Source of the DNA: Rhizobium sophoriradicis
GTDB lineage: Bacteria; Pseudomonadota; Alphaproteobacteria; Rhizobiales; Rhizobiaceae
Direction: 5' to 3'
NCBI RefSeq assembly: GCF_003939025.1
Contig: NZ_RQIH01000019.1
Span: 62,001-126,000, forward strand
DNA: 64,000 bases
In this document: piece after piece, positions 7,883 to 17,458 of the stretch
Layout: every line of letters starts with the position of its first letter
Position numbering within the stretch: position 1 is the first letter of the stretch
Made by a program: the position numbers and the translations under genes
The notes under the pieces: generated by a model
Told to the model about the DNA's origin: nothing
Database searches by the model: none
Seen by the model: only the letters and a program-made list of their open reading frames with translations

Positions 7883-8991
7883 GCGCCCACCTCATCATCA
7901 GCGACCAGTTCCTTCTGCGTTGCCACATCCCGGATATATTGCTTGCCTTGTTCCCGAGCTCTTCTCATCGTCGCTGTCGGACGACCGACCCAGGCCTCCT
8001 CGAACTCGGTAATGACTTTCCGTATCCGCACCTCCGTTCGCCAGACCATTGATAGGCGCCTGCTCTCGATGTCGAATAGCAGCGTGTCGGGTCGGATGAC
8101 CTTGTCGAGCACTACCTCGTTATCGCGAAAGATCGTCATTGGCAGTGCCGTATCGGGCAGCAAAAACCATGTCTTCCCCTCGGGAGTGAGGTTGATGAGT
8201 ATCACCTGCTCACCACCCTCGGGGTGAGATATCTGTTGATCGGCTGGCGCCATCTGAAAATAACGCTCATCGAAATCGGGAGGCAGGAACGGGAAGATGT
8301 TGTCGATCCAGTTCTGGTCATAGGTCCCCGCGAACTCGATCCTGCCCGGGCAACCCCGACCATATGGGCCGAAACTCATCGGCCGATAGTCTCCGAACGG
8401 CGAGCGGATTTCTTCGTCTACCGCTTGCGTGTTCGGCAGCGGCAGGCCGGGAACAAGGCGCTGATTGCTCGTGCGCGCCCAACCGGTACCGAAGGGGTTT
8501 TGCTTGTAACTTGCGGGCATCTCTTCGTCGGGATCGAGCCGGTCGATGCCACCCCAGGCCGTATCATACGAGAAGGGCTGACGCAGGAAGGGTTGCGGGG
8601 CGGGAGCAATGAAGGCCGGCCCCAGCGCCCGCCACTCGCGATGTCCGAGGACCTCGAAAACCTTTGACCAGTTGCCAACCTTGATTCCGACCGTGACGCG
8701 GTCGGCTGGACGGCCTTGTGGAGCGTAGGCGCATCCATTGGCGATAACGTCGCAGAACGTTTTGCGGAACGCGAAGTCGGATTCCCAAAGAGTTGCAGAA
8801 AAACCCGGTTCGCCGGTATAGGTGTCGGCCATGACCAGCGGGACTTGCTCAAGGGATTTCTGCGCGACTCCGCCCGCGACATCGGGGAAGTCGAAGGTTC
8901 CCTTGACGACGACAAGGATGTATTCCCGGCCCTCTTTATCCATGCCCATCGTGAATTCGGTGGGGTAACCCGTTTGGTTCCAGATCCTCAT
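7879..8991 (-). CDS. DUF2169 domain protein, T6SS effector-module chaperone/adaptor
   Basis: The 370-residue product fits DUF2169, starting MRIWNQTGYPTEFTMGMDKE, with the family-like VVKGTFDFP segment and AWGGIDRLDPDEEMP and PFGRG-type blocks further on (here PYGRGCPGRIEF). DUF2169 proteins are encoded beside vgrG, PAAR-like and toxin genes and are thought to help mount effectors on the spike; that role is inferred here. The ATG at 8991 overlaps the tagF stop (ATGA), placing it in the same transcript as the T6SS core genes. Confidence 0.82.
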   Translation of the reverse strand: MRIWNQTGYPTEFTMGMDKEGREYILVVVKGTFDFPDVAGGVAQKSLEQVPLVMADTYTGEPGFSATLWESDFAFRKTFCDVIANGCAYAPQGRPADRVTVGIKVGNWSKVFEVLGHREWRALGPAFIAPAPQPFLRQPFSYDTAWGGIDRLDPDEEMPASYKQNPFGTGWARTSNQRLVPGLPLPNTQAVDEEIRSPFGDYRPMSFGPYGRGCPGRIEFAGTYDQNWIDNIFPFLPPDFDERYFQMAPADQQISHPEGGEQVILINLTPEGKTWFLLPDTALPMTIFRDNEVVLDKVIRPDTLLFDIESRRLSMVWRTEVRIRKVITEFEEAWVGRPTATMRRAREQGKQYIRDVATQKELVADDEVGA

Positions 8992-9536
8992 CGGACATGG
9001 CTCTCGTCTTCGGGGAAAAACTGCCCAAGCGCGGCATCGGGCATGGCAGCGTCGATCGCCGTGATCTTACGCTCCGATGTCCAGAAAACCATGTCTCCGA
9101 GCGGCCGGTCGCACGCTTTGGCCGCCGGAAATGGCAGTGCCGCAAGGGCGTTGGCCAACGCGTCGCCGTCCCTCCTATCGTCTCTTGCTGACGTTCCTGT
9201 CGCTTCCAAACGATCGAACCAGTCTGAGGCAACGCTTGCAATCTCGATGGCGGCAAGTGGGGGCGCCGCGGCGATGGTCAGCGGAAACCGCCGGCCGGCA
9301 CGATCAGCGCTGGCCAGGATCACGCCGGTCATCGGGCCGAATGTCTCCCCGCCGGCCAGAAAGCGCAGGACCGGAGCGTTCTCCATCGGCCCTTGCGAAA
9401 ATCGGTGAACCAGATGCCGGCTGATCCAGCGGTCCCACCGCCCGACGAAGGAGGCCGGCAGGCGGCGTGTGACGAAATCGCCCATCGCCGGCAGCTTTCC
9501 AAAGAATCCGGGCAGGATCAAAGCTGCGTCGGGCAC
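8988..9536 (-). CDS. tagF: Type VI secretion-associated protein TagF
   Basis: The 182-residue protein shows the TagF N-terminal pattern FFGKLPAMGDFVTRRLP followed by RWDRWISRHL. TagF proteins hold the T6SS in the inactive state post-translationally, in some bacteria by binding the FHA protein. In Agrobacterium the homologous domain is fused to PppA; here TagF and PppA are separate genes. The start is GTG at 9536 and overlaps the tssM 3' end by 19 bases, so the gene is part of the core operon. Confidence 0.88.
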   Translation of the reverse strand: MPDAALILPGFFGKLPAMGDFVTRRLPASFVGRWDRWISRHLVHRFSQGPMENAPVLRFLAGGETFGPMTGVILASADRAGRRFPLTIAAAPPLAAIEIASVASDWFDRLEATGTSARDDRRDGDALANALAALPFPAAKACDRPLGDMVFWTSERKITAIDAAMPDAALGQFFPEDESHVR

Positions 9537-12500
9537 GAGAACCTCGCAAACATCTTCAAATCAAAGGGGTTGGCGACACTTGCCGCGCGAAGCTCGAAAT
9601 CGGCGTAGTAGCCCTGGGCAGCAAGGCGCAGCTTGAAGAGCTCGGCAAGATTGGTCCCGCTCAGCCGACCGGCGCGCAGCATCCGCAGAAACGCCCAGCT
9701 TCCAGTCTCGCTGACCATCACTTCCGGCGAACCGTCGAGAGGCTGGAAGGCGAGGGTGATCACGCCGGTTCCATCCTTGCCGGGCCAGGTCATCGGCTGC
9801 GGGCGCGTCGGGTTGTTGAAGTAAGAGAGACTCTGACCGTCGACATTCAAGGTCACGCGGCTGACTGTCGGCGAAAGATCTTTCGGCTCGAGGGTGAAGG
9901 TCAGGATCGGCCCCGCGCCTCCCGGAAAGAGACTGTCGCGGATCAGCCGCGCCTGCTCCAGCGCCGCCAGAGGCCTGGGATCGAGCTTGATGTCGGAGCG
10001 CCATTTCCAAGGGTGGCTGGTCGTGTCGATGTAGTTGACCAGATTATTATTGATAAAGCTGTCGATCAGCCCGCCGGGACCGAAGACGCGCTGGAAGTCA
10101 ACGACATTCACATCGATTGCGCTGTCGGGGACGAACGGATAGCGATTGGTTAGCGCCGCCTGGCAGAAGGGAAGCACGTCGGCACGCCAGATGGCGTTGA
10201 GCTCAGAAGTGACTGCCCCTGTTGCCAGCGCGCTGGTATTGCCGGCCAGTCCGGCCAGCCAGTCGTCCAGCGGATCGGGAAGGGTCACGGCTTGTTTCGC
10301 CACTGCACCGGTCAGCTCCGCCAGGCCGCCCTGTCTTTTCATTGCATCCTGCGCATCGGGGCTTGCCGAAACGGTCTGAAGCATGTTCGACAGCGCGGTC
10401 AAGGCTGCGACTGCATCATTGAGTGCGGGAGGCTGGCCATCGACCTCGACAATGGCCGCCTTGATGGGTTTGAAATGCTCGGCGACCAGCGCGCCCGAAA
10501 GATCGACATCCGACTTGGAGCCGGCTTTGGGCATTATCTTCACGCCCTTGGCGGCGAGTTTGCCGATCTTGCCAAGCTTGGACAAAAGCTTGGATGCTCC
10601 TGGCGGAGGAGCCTGGCCGCCGTCATCGGCACGGGTCAGTTCCGTCTCGCGCACGATCGCGGTCAGCAGACGCTTCATTGAGGAATCGGCGCTGGAGAGA
10701 TCCTTGAGGTTTTCGCTGGCCGTCTGCAGGTCGGCCAGTGGTGCAAGCCTGACGTCACGCATGAAGCTGTCCCACTTGGCGATATAGTCGTCATAGTAGA
10801 GCTTGAGGATATCCTGCGAGAGTGTGGCAACCGACGGGCTGGCGCTCTCGGAGCATCCGCCGGCAAAAACCGAGCGGTCCAGCGCGGCCTGCGTTGCGAC
10901 GTCTTCAAGCCGGGTTAGGATCACGTTGTGGAATCCGTCATAGGTGAAGGCGCCGCTGATGCCGACCCTTAGCGTCTTGTCGGAGCGCCGCGCGAGAACC
11001 TTCAGGCCGTTCGGGCCGACATGATCTGCCGGGATCCATTCCTTCAGCGCCGTGACCTCCGGATCGGAGAGCAGCGCGCTATAGGCGCGAACCGGCAACG
11101 GGATCGAGCAGATCGTACGGAGCGCTTCGCCTACCAGCGCTTCGTCAGGTGCGACGAAGGCCTGTTCCGTTGCCATATTGTCGATCGCAGCAAGCTGATG
11201 ATCTGCGGCCACCTCGGTCTTGAAAGGTGGCACGGGCGCCGATTCAGGCAATTTCTCCGTCCACCATTGCTTGGCGAAGTCCGTGTCCATCGGCGACAGG
11301 CCGGTCATCATGCGATAGGTTTTCAGTGCCCCCAACTGGAACTCGGGATCGCGGATCTGCCGCCACATCGTCGCCTCGAGCAGCGCGACCATGCGTGGTT
11401 CCAATATATTGCGCAGGGTGCGGTGGTAGGCGTCCGATTGCGCCTGGAGAATTTCGGTTTCAGCGGAAGGACCTATCAAGGAGGCTATTCCGCCTGGCTG
11501 GTCTGTCCGTGCATTCGCCACTTCCGTGGCGGCTTCGAGCGCCAAATCAATGTCGAGGGGATCCACCGGCGCTTGGCGTGCCGCAACCGGCGTCAGGGGA
11601 AGCTGCAGGGCCTCGAGCTGTTCGGCCTGCGCCGCCAGGGCGGAGTCGTTCTTTCGATATGATATCGTGAACAACAGGCCGGCAATGACCACGAATCCTG
11701 TTGCTGCCACGGCGGCACCGCGCCAGATCCAGATACGCCGATCCTCTGCCGCCGGATCGAAGGTGCCGAGGCCAGCCTCCTTGAAAATGACCTTCGTCAG
11801 CAGGTCTTTGAGATAGAAGCTGCGTTTTTCGGCCCGCAACATAGATGCAGCGGGTTGGGCAGGCAGGCCGAATGATGACGCCAATGCTGCCGTCAGCCGG
11901 TCTATTGCCGTCCCTTCCTGAGTGGCGGAGGTCAGATAGATCCCCCGCAACCAGGCGCTTTCCGCATATTTGCTTTCGCCGAAGACGGTCTCGATCAGCA
12001 CACGAACTGGTTCTGAAAGGCTTTCTACCTGGGCTGGGAACCGAAATATTTCCGCCCGGGTGGTCAGATTCTCTTCGCCTTCGAGGCGGGGAATGAGACG
12101 TCGTTCGAGCACGCCCGCCAAGGCCGAGATTTCCGCTGTGACTTCGGTACCCTCGATGCGGGCGCCTGGCGGGAAGGTCACTCCCCACACCTGTTCACGA
12201 TCGGCCGTCGAGAGCGCCCCGAAAAAGCTCTCGAAGCCCTTTATCAGGTCCGCTTTCGTCAGCATGAGATAGACGGGCAAGCGGATGCCGATGCGTTCCT
12301 GAAGCTCGGCCAGGCGTTTGCGGATCTGCCTGCCATGCATCCGGATCGCTGCATCGTCTTCCGACAGCGTGTCGATGCCGAGCGCCACGATCACCCCATT
12401 CAACGCACGACGGCCCCTGTGCTTTTTTAAGAGATCGAGGAAGCCCAGCCATTCCGCTGCATCGACCTCCGGCTGGCTCTCCTGCTGAACGTAGCGACCG

Positions 12501-13042
12501 GCCGTATCGATCAGCACCGCCTCCTCGGTAAAGAACCAATCGCAATTGCGCGTGCCGCCAACGCCGTGAAGATCGTCGGTCAGATCGATCGGGAAGCTCA
12601 ATCCGGATTGCCGGAGGGCTGTTGTCTTGCCGGTCGCAGGGGGGCCGATGATGACATACCATGGCATCTCGCGGAGAAACTTTCGGCCGCCGACCTTCTG
12701 GCGTTTGAGACCAGCCATGACCTCCCTGAATTTCGCCCCGACGGCGGCAACGCCCTCTTCAGCCGGGCTTGGCGGAGCCTCAGGTTGAGGGGCAATCTCG
12801 GAAACGAAGAGGCGGTTGGCGCGCACCGCGCGCCGCCGCGCTGCAACCCACCAGATGATGAACACGAGGAACAAAAGGCCGATGATGACCAGTCGCACGA
12901 TCTCGGAAGCAAACGGCGCACTGTCTCCGACGCTTACGATAGGGCCGAAGATCCAGACGATGAGAGACAGCAAAATGAGGCCGATGAAGGTCCAGAGCCA
13001 GCGAGAGGTGAGAACAGCCCAGAGGAACCGGAAGATCGCCAT
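9518..13042 (-). CDS. tssM: T6SS membrane complex protein TssM (IcmF/VasK family)
   Basis: This 1174-residue inner-membrane protein is the main trans-envelope part of the T6SS membrane complex. Two N-terminal membrane segments (about residues 5-55) are followed by a cytoplasmic NTPase-like domain with Walker A GPPATGKTTAL near residue 137 and a DTAGRY Walker B-like segment. A third membrane segment lies near residue 447 (VAATGFVVIAGLLFTISY), and the large periplasmic IcmF-related and VasK C-terminal regions follow. The start at 13042 (MAIFRFLW) is chosen because it lies just after the tssL stop; the longer in-frame extension overlaps tssL. A second, shorter TssM-like gene is encoded at 32422. 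Confidence 0.95.
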   Translation of the reverse strand: MAIFRFLWAVLTSRWLWTFIGLILLSLIVWIFGPIVSVGDSAPFASEIVRLVIIGLLFLVFIIWWVAARRRAVRANRLFVSEIAPQPEAPPSPAEEGVAAVGAKFREVMAGLKRQKVGGRKFLREMPWYVIIGPPATGKTTALRQSGLSFPIDLTDDLHGVGGTRNCDWFFTEEAVLIDTAGRYVQQESQPEVDAAEWLGFLDLLKKHRGRRALNGVIVALGIDTLSEDDAAIRMHGRQIRKRLAELQERIGIRLPVYLMLTKADLIKGFESFFGALSTADREQVWGVTFPPGARIEGTEVTAEISALAGVLERRLIPRLEGEENLTTRAEIFRFPAQVESLSEPVRVLIETVFGESKYAESAWLRGIYLTSATQEGTAIDRLTAALASSFGLPAQPAASMLRAEKRSFYLKDLLTKVIFKEAGLGTFDPAAEDRRIWIWRGAAVAATGFVVIAGLLFTISYRKNDSALAAQAEQLEALQLPLTPVAARQAPVDPLDIDLALEAATEVANARTDQPGGIASLIGPSAETEILQAQSDAYHRTLRNILEPRMVALLEATMWRQIRDPEFQLGALKTYRMMTGLSPMDTDFAKQWWTEKLPESAPVPPFKTEVAADHQLAAIDNMATEQAFVAPDEALVGEALRTICSIPLPVRAYSALLSDPEVTALKEWIPADHVGPNGLKVLARRSDKTLRVGISGAFTYDGFHNVILTRLEDVATQAALDRSVFAGGCSESASPSVATLSQDILKLYYDDYIAKWDSFMRDVRLAPLADLQTASENLKDLSSADSSMKRLLTAIVRETELTRADDGGQAPPPGASKLLSKLGKIGKLAAKGVKIMPKAGSKSDVDLSGALVAEHFKPIKAAIVEVDGQPPALNDAVAALTALSNMLQTVSASPDAQDAMKRQGGLAELTGAVAKQAVTLPDPLDDWLAGLAGNTSALATGAVTSELNAIWRADVLPFCQAALTNRYPFVPDSAIDVNVVDFQRVFGPGGLIDSFINNNLVNYIDTTSHPWKWRSDIKLDPRPLAALEQARLIRDSLFPGGAGPILTFTLEPKDLSPTVSRVTLNVDGQSLSYFNNPTRPQPMTWPGKDGTGVITLAFQPLDGSPEVMVSETGSWAFLRMLRAGRLSGTNLAELFKLRLAAQGYYADFELRAASVANPFDLKMFARFSCPTQL

Positions 13043-13043
13043 C

Positions 13044-14369
13044 TCAGAGCCTCTTTTGAATAAGGATTTCGATGCGGCGGTTGGCGGCCCGACCCTCGCG
13101 GCTGTCATTTCCGGCAAGCGGCTGTGTCGCCGCGCGTCCTTGCGATTTCAGCTGTCCGGTCGGCACGCCGGAGGCGGCCAACAATGAGGCAATCGTTGCA
13201 GCGCGGGCCTCGGAGAGGCGTTGGTTATTGGACAGTGGATTGCTCGCTTGCAACGGGACATTGTCAGTATGCCCGGTGATGGTAATGCCGCCGATCAGCT
13301 CCGCATTTTGCTTGAGAACCGCTGCGATGGAAGCAACAAGCGGTTCAAAGCTCTTCGTCAATTCGGGTCTAGCGGACTGGAAGAGCTCCGGTGTGCTTGA
13401 CTGCAAAAGAAGCGTGACCGACGAGGCGTTTTCATTTCCTTTCAGTGCCGGCAGCAGGGAGGCGGGCGCTGCGGCGCGAAATTCCGGCAGCAATTGGAAA
13501 ATAACGGGCTCCACGGGTGATGCGTTCGGCGGTGGTGTCCGCTTCTCGGGGCGGTATATTTCCGCCCGCTCAGGTGGCGGCAGTGCCCGAACCAGCGTTG
13601 CGAGTTCCTCCGCCTTGGTATCGAGCCGCATCGACAGCAACATGTAAATTGCCGTCGACAGCGCTGCAGCAACGACGGCAAGGACCCAGATCGGCACGGC
13701 AAAACGGGATGGCTCGTCAGCCGCCGCAACTCCCTCCCATCTGGGCGAGAGCGGTGCAGCTTCAGCATCGGCGTCACGCAGAAACCGAGCCGCGGCGGCG
13801 CGAACGGCGCTGATCGAGCGGTCGCCGGCACGGCCAGGCACACGGTACTTGCCGCGAAAACCAAGCGCCAGGCAGAAATAATAAAGCTCGAGCAATTCCT
13901 GATCACGACCGGGATGGCGTTCCAATTCTTCCAACCGGGCAAAAAATTGCGCTCCGGCATCGACATCGCCGCGGAGCATGACGACCAGCGGCTGGCGCGG
14001 CCATGCGCTTGCTCCACCCCAGGGCGTGTTCAGCGCCAGATCGTCGAGCAGCGAGGCGACAGCCCAGGCAGCGGAGTCCGCCCGCGCAAGCGCCGAACCG
14101 GAGGCTACCGCAGCGTCGCGGGCCGCAACAAGCTCTTCCATCAGTCTCGTTCGCAGCACTTCTGGATCGCTCGGTGGCAACGCGCTTTCGAGTTCCGGTG
14201 CAAATTCCAGCAATTTGGCAAAAGCACTGATCAGTCTGTTTGGATGAGAGCGCGCCCTTCTTGCCAGGGTTCCGGCAGCAGGGACCTGTCTTGCGCTCGC
14301 CGAGGGCGCCGGGCGGATGCGTGTACGACCCTTATCGCCCGAAAGACCGAATGGATCCTCACTTGCCAT
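13044..14369 (-). CDS. tssL: T6SS membrane protein TssL with C-terminal OmpA domain
   Basis: The 441-residue protein has a cytoplasmic DotU domain at about residues 40-200, including WAVASLLDDLALNTPWG and ELLELYYFCLALGFRGKY. A single membrane segment follows near 226-248, and the periplasmic part ends in an OmpA-like peptidoglycan-binding domain (GITITGHTDNVPL, then GRAANRRIEILI). TssL joins TssM and TssJ in the envelope complex, and in this extended form it also grips the cell wall. It lies between tssK and tssM with spacings of 4 and 1 bases. Confidence 0.94.
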   Translation of the reverse strand: MASEDPFGLSGDKGRTRIRPAPSASARQVPAAGTLARRARSHPNRLISAFAKLLEFAPELESALPPSDPEVLRTRLMEELVAARDAAVASGSALARADSAAWAVASLLDDLALNTPWGGASAWPRQPLVVMLRGDVDAGAQFFARLEELERHPGRDQELLELYYFCLALGFRGKYRVPGRAGDRSISAVRAAAARFLRDADAEAAPLSPRWEGVAAADEPSRFAVPIWVLAVVAAALSTAIYMLLSMRLDTKAEELATLVRALPPPERAEIYRPEKRTPPPNASPVEPVIFQLLPEFRAAAPASLLPALKGNENASSVTLLLQSSTPELFQSARPELTKSFEPLVASIAAVLKQNAELIGGITITGHTDNVPLQASNPLSNNQRLSEARAATIASLLAASGVPTGQLKSQGRAATQPLAGNDSREGRAANRRIEILIQKRL

Positions 14370-14373
14370 GGCG

Positions 14374-15708
14374 CTACCTGTTAACCGAATAGCAATCGAC
14401 CTGCGGTTCGCTGGGCAAAACGCCCGACACGCCGATCACGAAGCCGGGCGAACGCAGAAGAGATTCCCAATGCTCGCTGCGCTGATCGAGTTCCAGGCAT
14501 AGACGGTCACCGTCATAGGGGATCTCTCGGGGCTGCGAATGAAGCGGCTTCAGGCGGATCCCCGGCAGTCGTGACTTCCACAGCGCCTCGAATTCGTCGG
14601 CAGCACCTACCGTCACCTGATCGACGAAGATTTTGCGCAGCGCGTCCTCGGACATGTCACATCCGACCCGCACGACAATGCGGCTGGCGGTCAGCAATTC
14701 GGGATTGTCGACCCGAACCTTCCAGACGTTGGTCGCGTGTTTGAGCACCGGCAATGCCCGCGACTTGGGCTCGACATAACGCAGGCTGAGGAGCAGCGAA
14801 CGCAATGTGTCTGCGAGCGCCGCAAAGGCAGGTCCCGGCGCCATGTGATCATAGGTCGGAAGCTCGGTCAGCCGCCGGGAGCCGGACCCGTAGGTCGCCA
14901 TTCGCCCCGCAAGCCCGCTCAATTCCAGAAAGAGTTCCGCTGGGTGAAAAACCTCTTGGGGAAGCATGTGGGCCAGCCGCGGACGTGCCGTGTTGGCAAG
15001 ATCGAGTACCAGCAGATTTTCCACGCTGCGCCCAGCGCCACCGAGAACCATTTTGCCATGTGCATCGGCGATACGGTCGAGTCCGGTTATCACCTCCTGC
15101 ATCAACTGGCCGTAAAAGGCCACGGCGCCGGTCGTCAGGGCTGGCGGCAGAAAGTTTTCCCCCATCGCGACGCTGCCGTCGGCCAGCAGCCCGTTGACCT
15201 TCGCAACCGGCATCGAGGTATAGCCGCCGGTCATCTGCACCGGCGACAGGAGCAGGGCTTGGGGGCGGGCGATCTCGATCTCTTCCGGGTCGGCGCCCCC
15301 ATGCACGGCGTCACGCACGCGTTCGATCTGCCCCTTATAACGCGCTCCGGTCGGCTCGCTATGAGCGGCATCGAAGCTCGCTCCGCCCGGCGGTTCCAGC
15401 GGCAGGGCAAGCTGCACCGCCCCCGCACCCATGTCGCGGGTGATGGTCAATGGAACCGGCGCATCCATCGTCTCGGGAATGGAAAAGGGCGTACCGTCCG
15501 GAAAAATGCCGCGCGCCGACAAGACGGCAACGCGGCCTGCTTCAAGCTGTGCGGTGTCCAGCGTAAGGGATCGAAAGCCGAAGGTCTGCAACCTCCCCGC
15601 CTGCAGCGCGCCGCGTATCAGGGCCTCGGTATACCGGTCTTGCTGCTGAAAATGCTGCGTCCGAAGGAAGAGCCCCTCGGACCAGAGCACCTTATTCGTG
15701 TCCGTCAT
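14374..15708 (-). CDS. tssK: T6SS baseplate protein TssK
   Basis: The 444-residue protein starts MTDTNKVLWSEGLFLRTQHFQQQDRY in overall pattern, the hallmark of TssK (VasE/ImpJ). TssK trimers connect the baseplate (TssEFG) to the TssLM membrane complex in the cytoplasm. Length and gene order (tssJ-tssK-tssL-tssM) fit the family. The ATG at 15708 is 17 bases downstream of the tssJ stop. Confidence 0.95.
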   Translation of the reverse strand: MTDTNKVLWSEGLFLRTQHFQQQDRYTEALIRGALQAGRLQTFGFRSLTLDTAQLEAGRVAVLSARGIFPDGTPFSIPETMDAPVPLTITRDMGAGAVQLALPLEPPGGASFDAAHSEPTGARYKGQIERVRDAVHGGADPEEIEIARPQALLLSPVQMTGGYTSMPVAKVNGLLADGSVAMGENFLPPALTTGAVAFYGQLMQEVITGLDRIADAHGKMVLGGAGRSVENLLVLDLANTARPRLAHMLPQEVFHPAELFLELSGLAGRMATYGSGSRRLTELPTYDHMAPGPAFAALADTLRSLLLSLRYVEPKSRALPVLKHATNVWKVRVDNPELLTASRIVVRVGCDMSEDALRKIFVDQVTVGAADEFEALWKSRLPGIRLKPLHSQPREIPYDGDRLCLELDQRSEHWESLLRSPGFVIGVSGVLPSEPQVDCYSVNR

Positions 15709-15725
15709 GCTGGAACGCCCTCCCT

Positions 15726-16190
15726 TCAGGCGAGCGCGAGCGCCATGCCGCCGCTACTCAATGCTACATTCGCCGTCACCGTCGATTCCGGCCTGATCGG
15801 GACGGCCTGCCGCCAGACACGACCGCCGGGGGTCCTGAAAAAGGCGACCACCCCGAGGAACGTGGCTTCCGGCGGGAACGCCACCGTCTTGGTGGCCGAT
15901 CCGCCGGGAGATACCGTCAACTGGTCGGAGCCGAGGAGGTCTGCCCCGAGTGCGGAGGCAGGGTCGGACTGGAGGGCGAAAATATCGGCAGAATTGAACT
16001 TTCCGACGTCCTTGAGCCTGAGAACGAGCACGGTCACCGGGCGATCCCCGCCATCAGCGGCAAGATTCATCCCCGCCTGACCTGCCGCGTTTACGGTCAC
16101 GGTCGAGGATTTTGGCGGACCGCCCACGCAGCCGGAAATCAAACCTGTCGCGCCGAGCATCATCAAGAAACCACGTCGTTGAAGCATCAT
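15726..16190 (-). CDS. tssJ: T6SS outer-membrane lipoprotein TssJ
   Basis: This is a 154-residue lipoprotein with an N-terminal signal (RRGFLMMLGATG) and lipobox LISGC, the cysteine being the lipidation site. The mature part is beta-rich and has the TssJ-like pattern RPVTVLVLRLKDVGKFNSAD. TssJ anchors the TssM periplasmic tip to the outer membrane. The first of two adjacent ATGs at 16190 is used and overlaps the tagH stop by 4 bases. Confidence 0.92.
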   Translation of the reverse strand: MMLQRRGFLMMLGATGLISGCVGGPPKSSTVTVNAAGQAGMNLAADGGDRPVTVLVLRLKDVGKFNSADIFALQSDPASALGADLLGSDQLTVSPGGSATKTVAFPPEATFLGVVAFFRTPGGRVWRQAVPIRPESTVTANVALSSGGMALALA

Positions 16191-17458
16191 TCTTTCTCCC
16201 TCTCTTCATAGCCGTCCCGGAAATCGCTGCCGATTTCGCCGAGGAAGCGTGTTGATGCGCTCCTGGCTATTTCGCGGTAGCGTTTCTCGTAAAGTTCCCA
16301 GAGCTTTGCCCGTCGCCCGCCCGCAAGCAGCGCGTCCCAGGCCGATTGAGACTTCAATTCGCTTTCCAGCGCGGCCGGATCGAAGCGGTCCACCATCCTT
16401 GCCAGCGCGGCCTGGACGCCGCGCCACGTGCGCACATGATGGTGGGCGAGATCGCGGATGGAGCCGTTGATCGCTGCTTCGGGCGGCAGGAAGCCGGCAT
16501 TGCGTTGCGTGAGAAACGTCGCGATTACATCGTCGACCGTCGGCATGAATTTGAGAGGGTTGACCTCGGAGGCCCCGACAACGGTTTGTGCGATCCGGGC
16601 CTCGCCCTTTTCTTCGGCGCGCTTGCGCAGGAGATGGATCAATCCTTCCAGCATCGTCCGGTATTCCCGACCGAAATTCTCCATTTGGACAACGGGATCG
16701 GCAGACGGAAATTCTTCGCCACTGAAGCCCAAACCGCGCAGAAAGGCGTCGCGAAGGTCGGTCTCGATAGGCGCTGACTTCTGCTGTCGCGGCTCCGGCG
16801 ATGGTTCCGGATTGGCTTGCGGCCTGAGTTGTGGTGTGGCGAGCTCAGGAGCCGGCTGCCCTGCAGCCGTGCCCGGCAGAAAAAGATCCCAGCCCCGATC
16901 ATCCTGCCGCTGGGCCGGCAGCGGATCGAGGCTGAACGGATCGTCGAACAGGGGCGCGCTATTTGGTTTCTGTCGGTCGGGATCGGCAAACGGCGCCGCA
17001 GCGGGGTGTTCGAACGGGTCAGGCAATCCGGTGGGTCGCCGGGGGGGGTCAACCCGCTCGCTGCGTTCGGAGAAGAACGTATCCCGTTCGAAACCGACCG
17101 GCGGCGGCGATGTCGGTTGTTCATGCGGGCGCTCTGCCTGCGTGCTTTGCAGCTCGACGCGGACGACATAATTGCCGAGCTGCAGCCGGGCGCCGTCATA
17201 CAACGGAGCGGAATTTCCCGCTCCAAGTGGTGCGCGCGACCCGTCTATAAAGAGACCGCCGCTTGACGTATCCGTCACCTGGTATCGACCGTGAACGCAA
17301 GCAATGGTGCAATGGGCACGGGAAACGTACATGTCCGGATCGTCAAGTCGCCAGTCGGCGTCTGCGCTGCGACCGATGACGAGCTCGCCCTCGACGAGCC
17401 GCATCTGGCGCACGGCCTGGGGCATGGGGGACTGTTCGAGGGTAAGGATCAAGGCCAT
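16187..17458 (-). CDS. tagH: FHA-domain T6SS regulator/scaffold TagH (Fha)
   Basis: The 423-residue protein has an N-terminal forkhead-associated domain at about residues 1-105, with the phosphothreonine-binding signature GRSADADWRLDDPDMYVSR. A proline-rich linker with low conservation follows (about 110-240), and then the C-terminal TagH-type helical domain. With PpkA and PppA encoded at 24881 and 30750, it probably receives the threonine-phosphorylation signal that activates the apparatus. It overlaps tssG upstream by 10 bases and tssJ downstream by 4 bases. Confidence 0.9.
   Translation of the reverse strand: MALILTLEQSPMPQAVRQMRLVEGELVIGRSADADWRLDDPDMYVSRAHCTIACVHGRYQVTDTSSGGLFIDGSRAPLGAGNSAPLYDGARLQLGNYVVRVELQSTQAERPHEQPTSPPPVGFERDTFFSERSERVDPPRRPTGLPDPFEHPAAAPFADPDRQKPNSAPLFDDPFSLDPLPAQRQDDRGWDLFLPGTAAGQPAPELATPQLRPQANPEPSPEPRQQKSAPIETDLRDAFLRGLGFSGEEFPSADPVVQMENFGREYRTMLEGLIHLLRKRAEEKGEARIAQTVVGASEVNPLKFMPTVDDVIATFLTQRNAGFLPPEAAINGSIRDLAHHHVRTWRGVQAALARMVDRFDPAALESELKSQSAWDALLAGGRRAKLWELYEKRYREIARSASTRFLGEIGSDFRDGYEEREKE

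Noticed and set aside
14737..16080. Long plus-strand open frame opposite tssK and tssJ
   Set aside because: Antisense shadow with Arg-, Gly- and His-rich translation and no recognisable domain; tssK and tssJ are certain.
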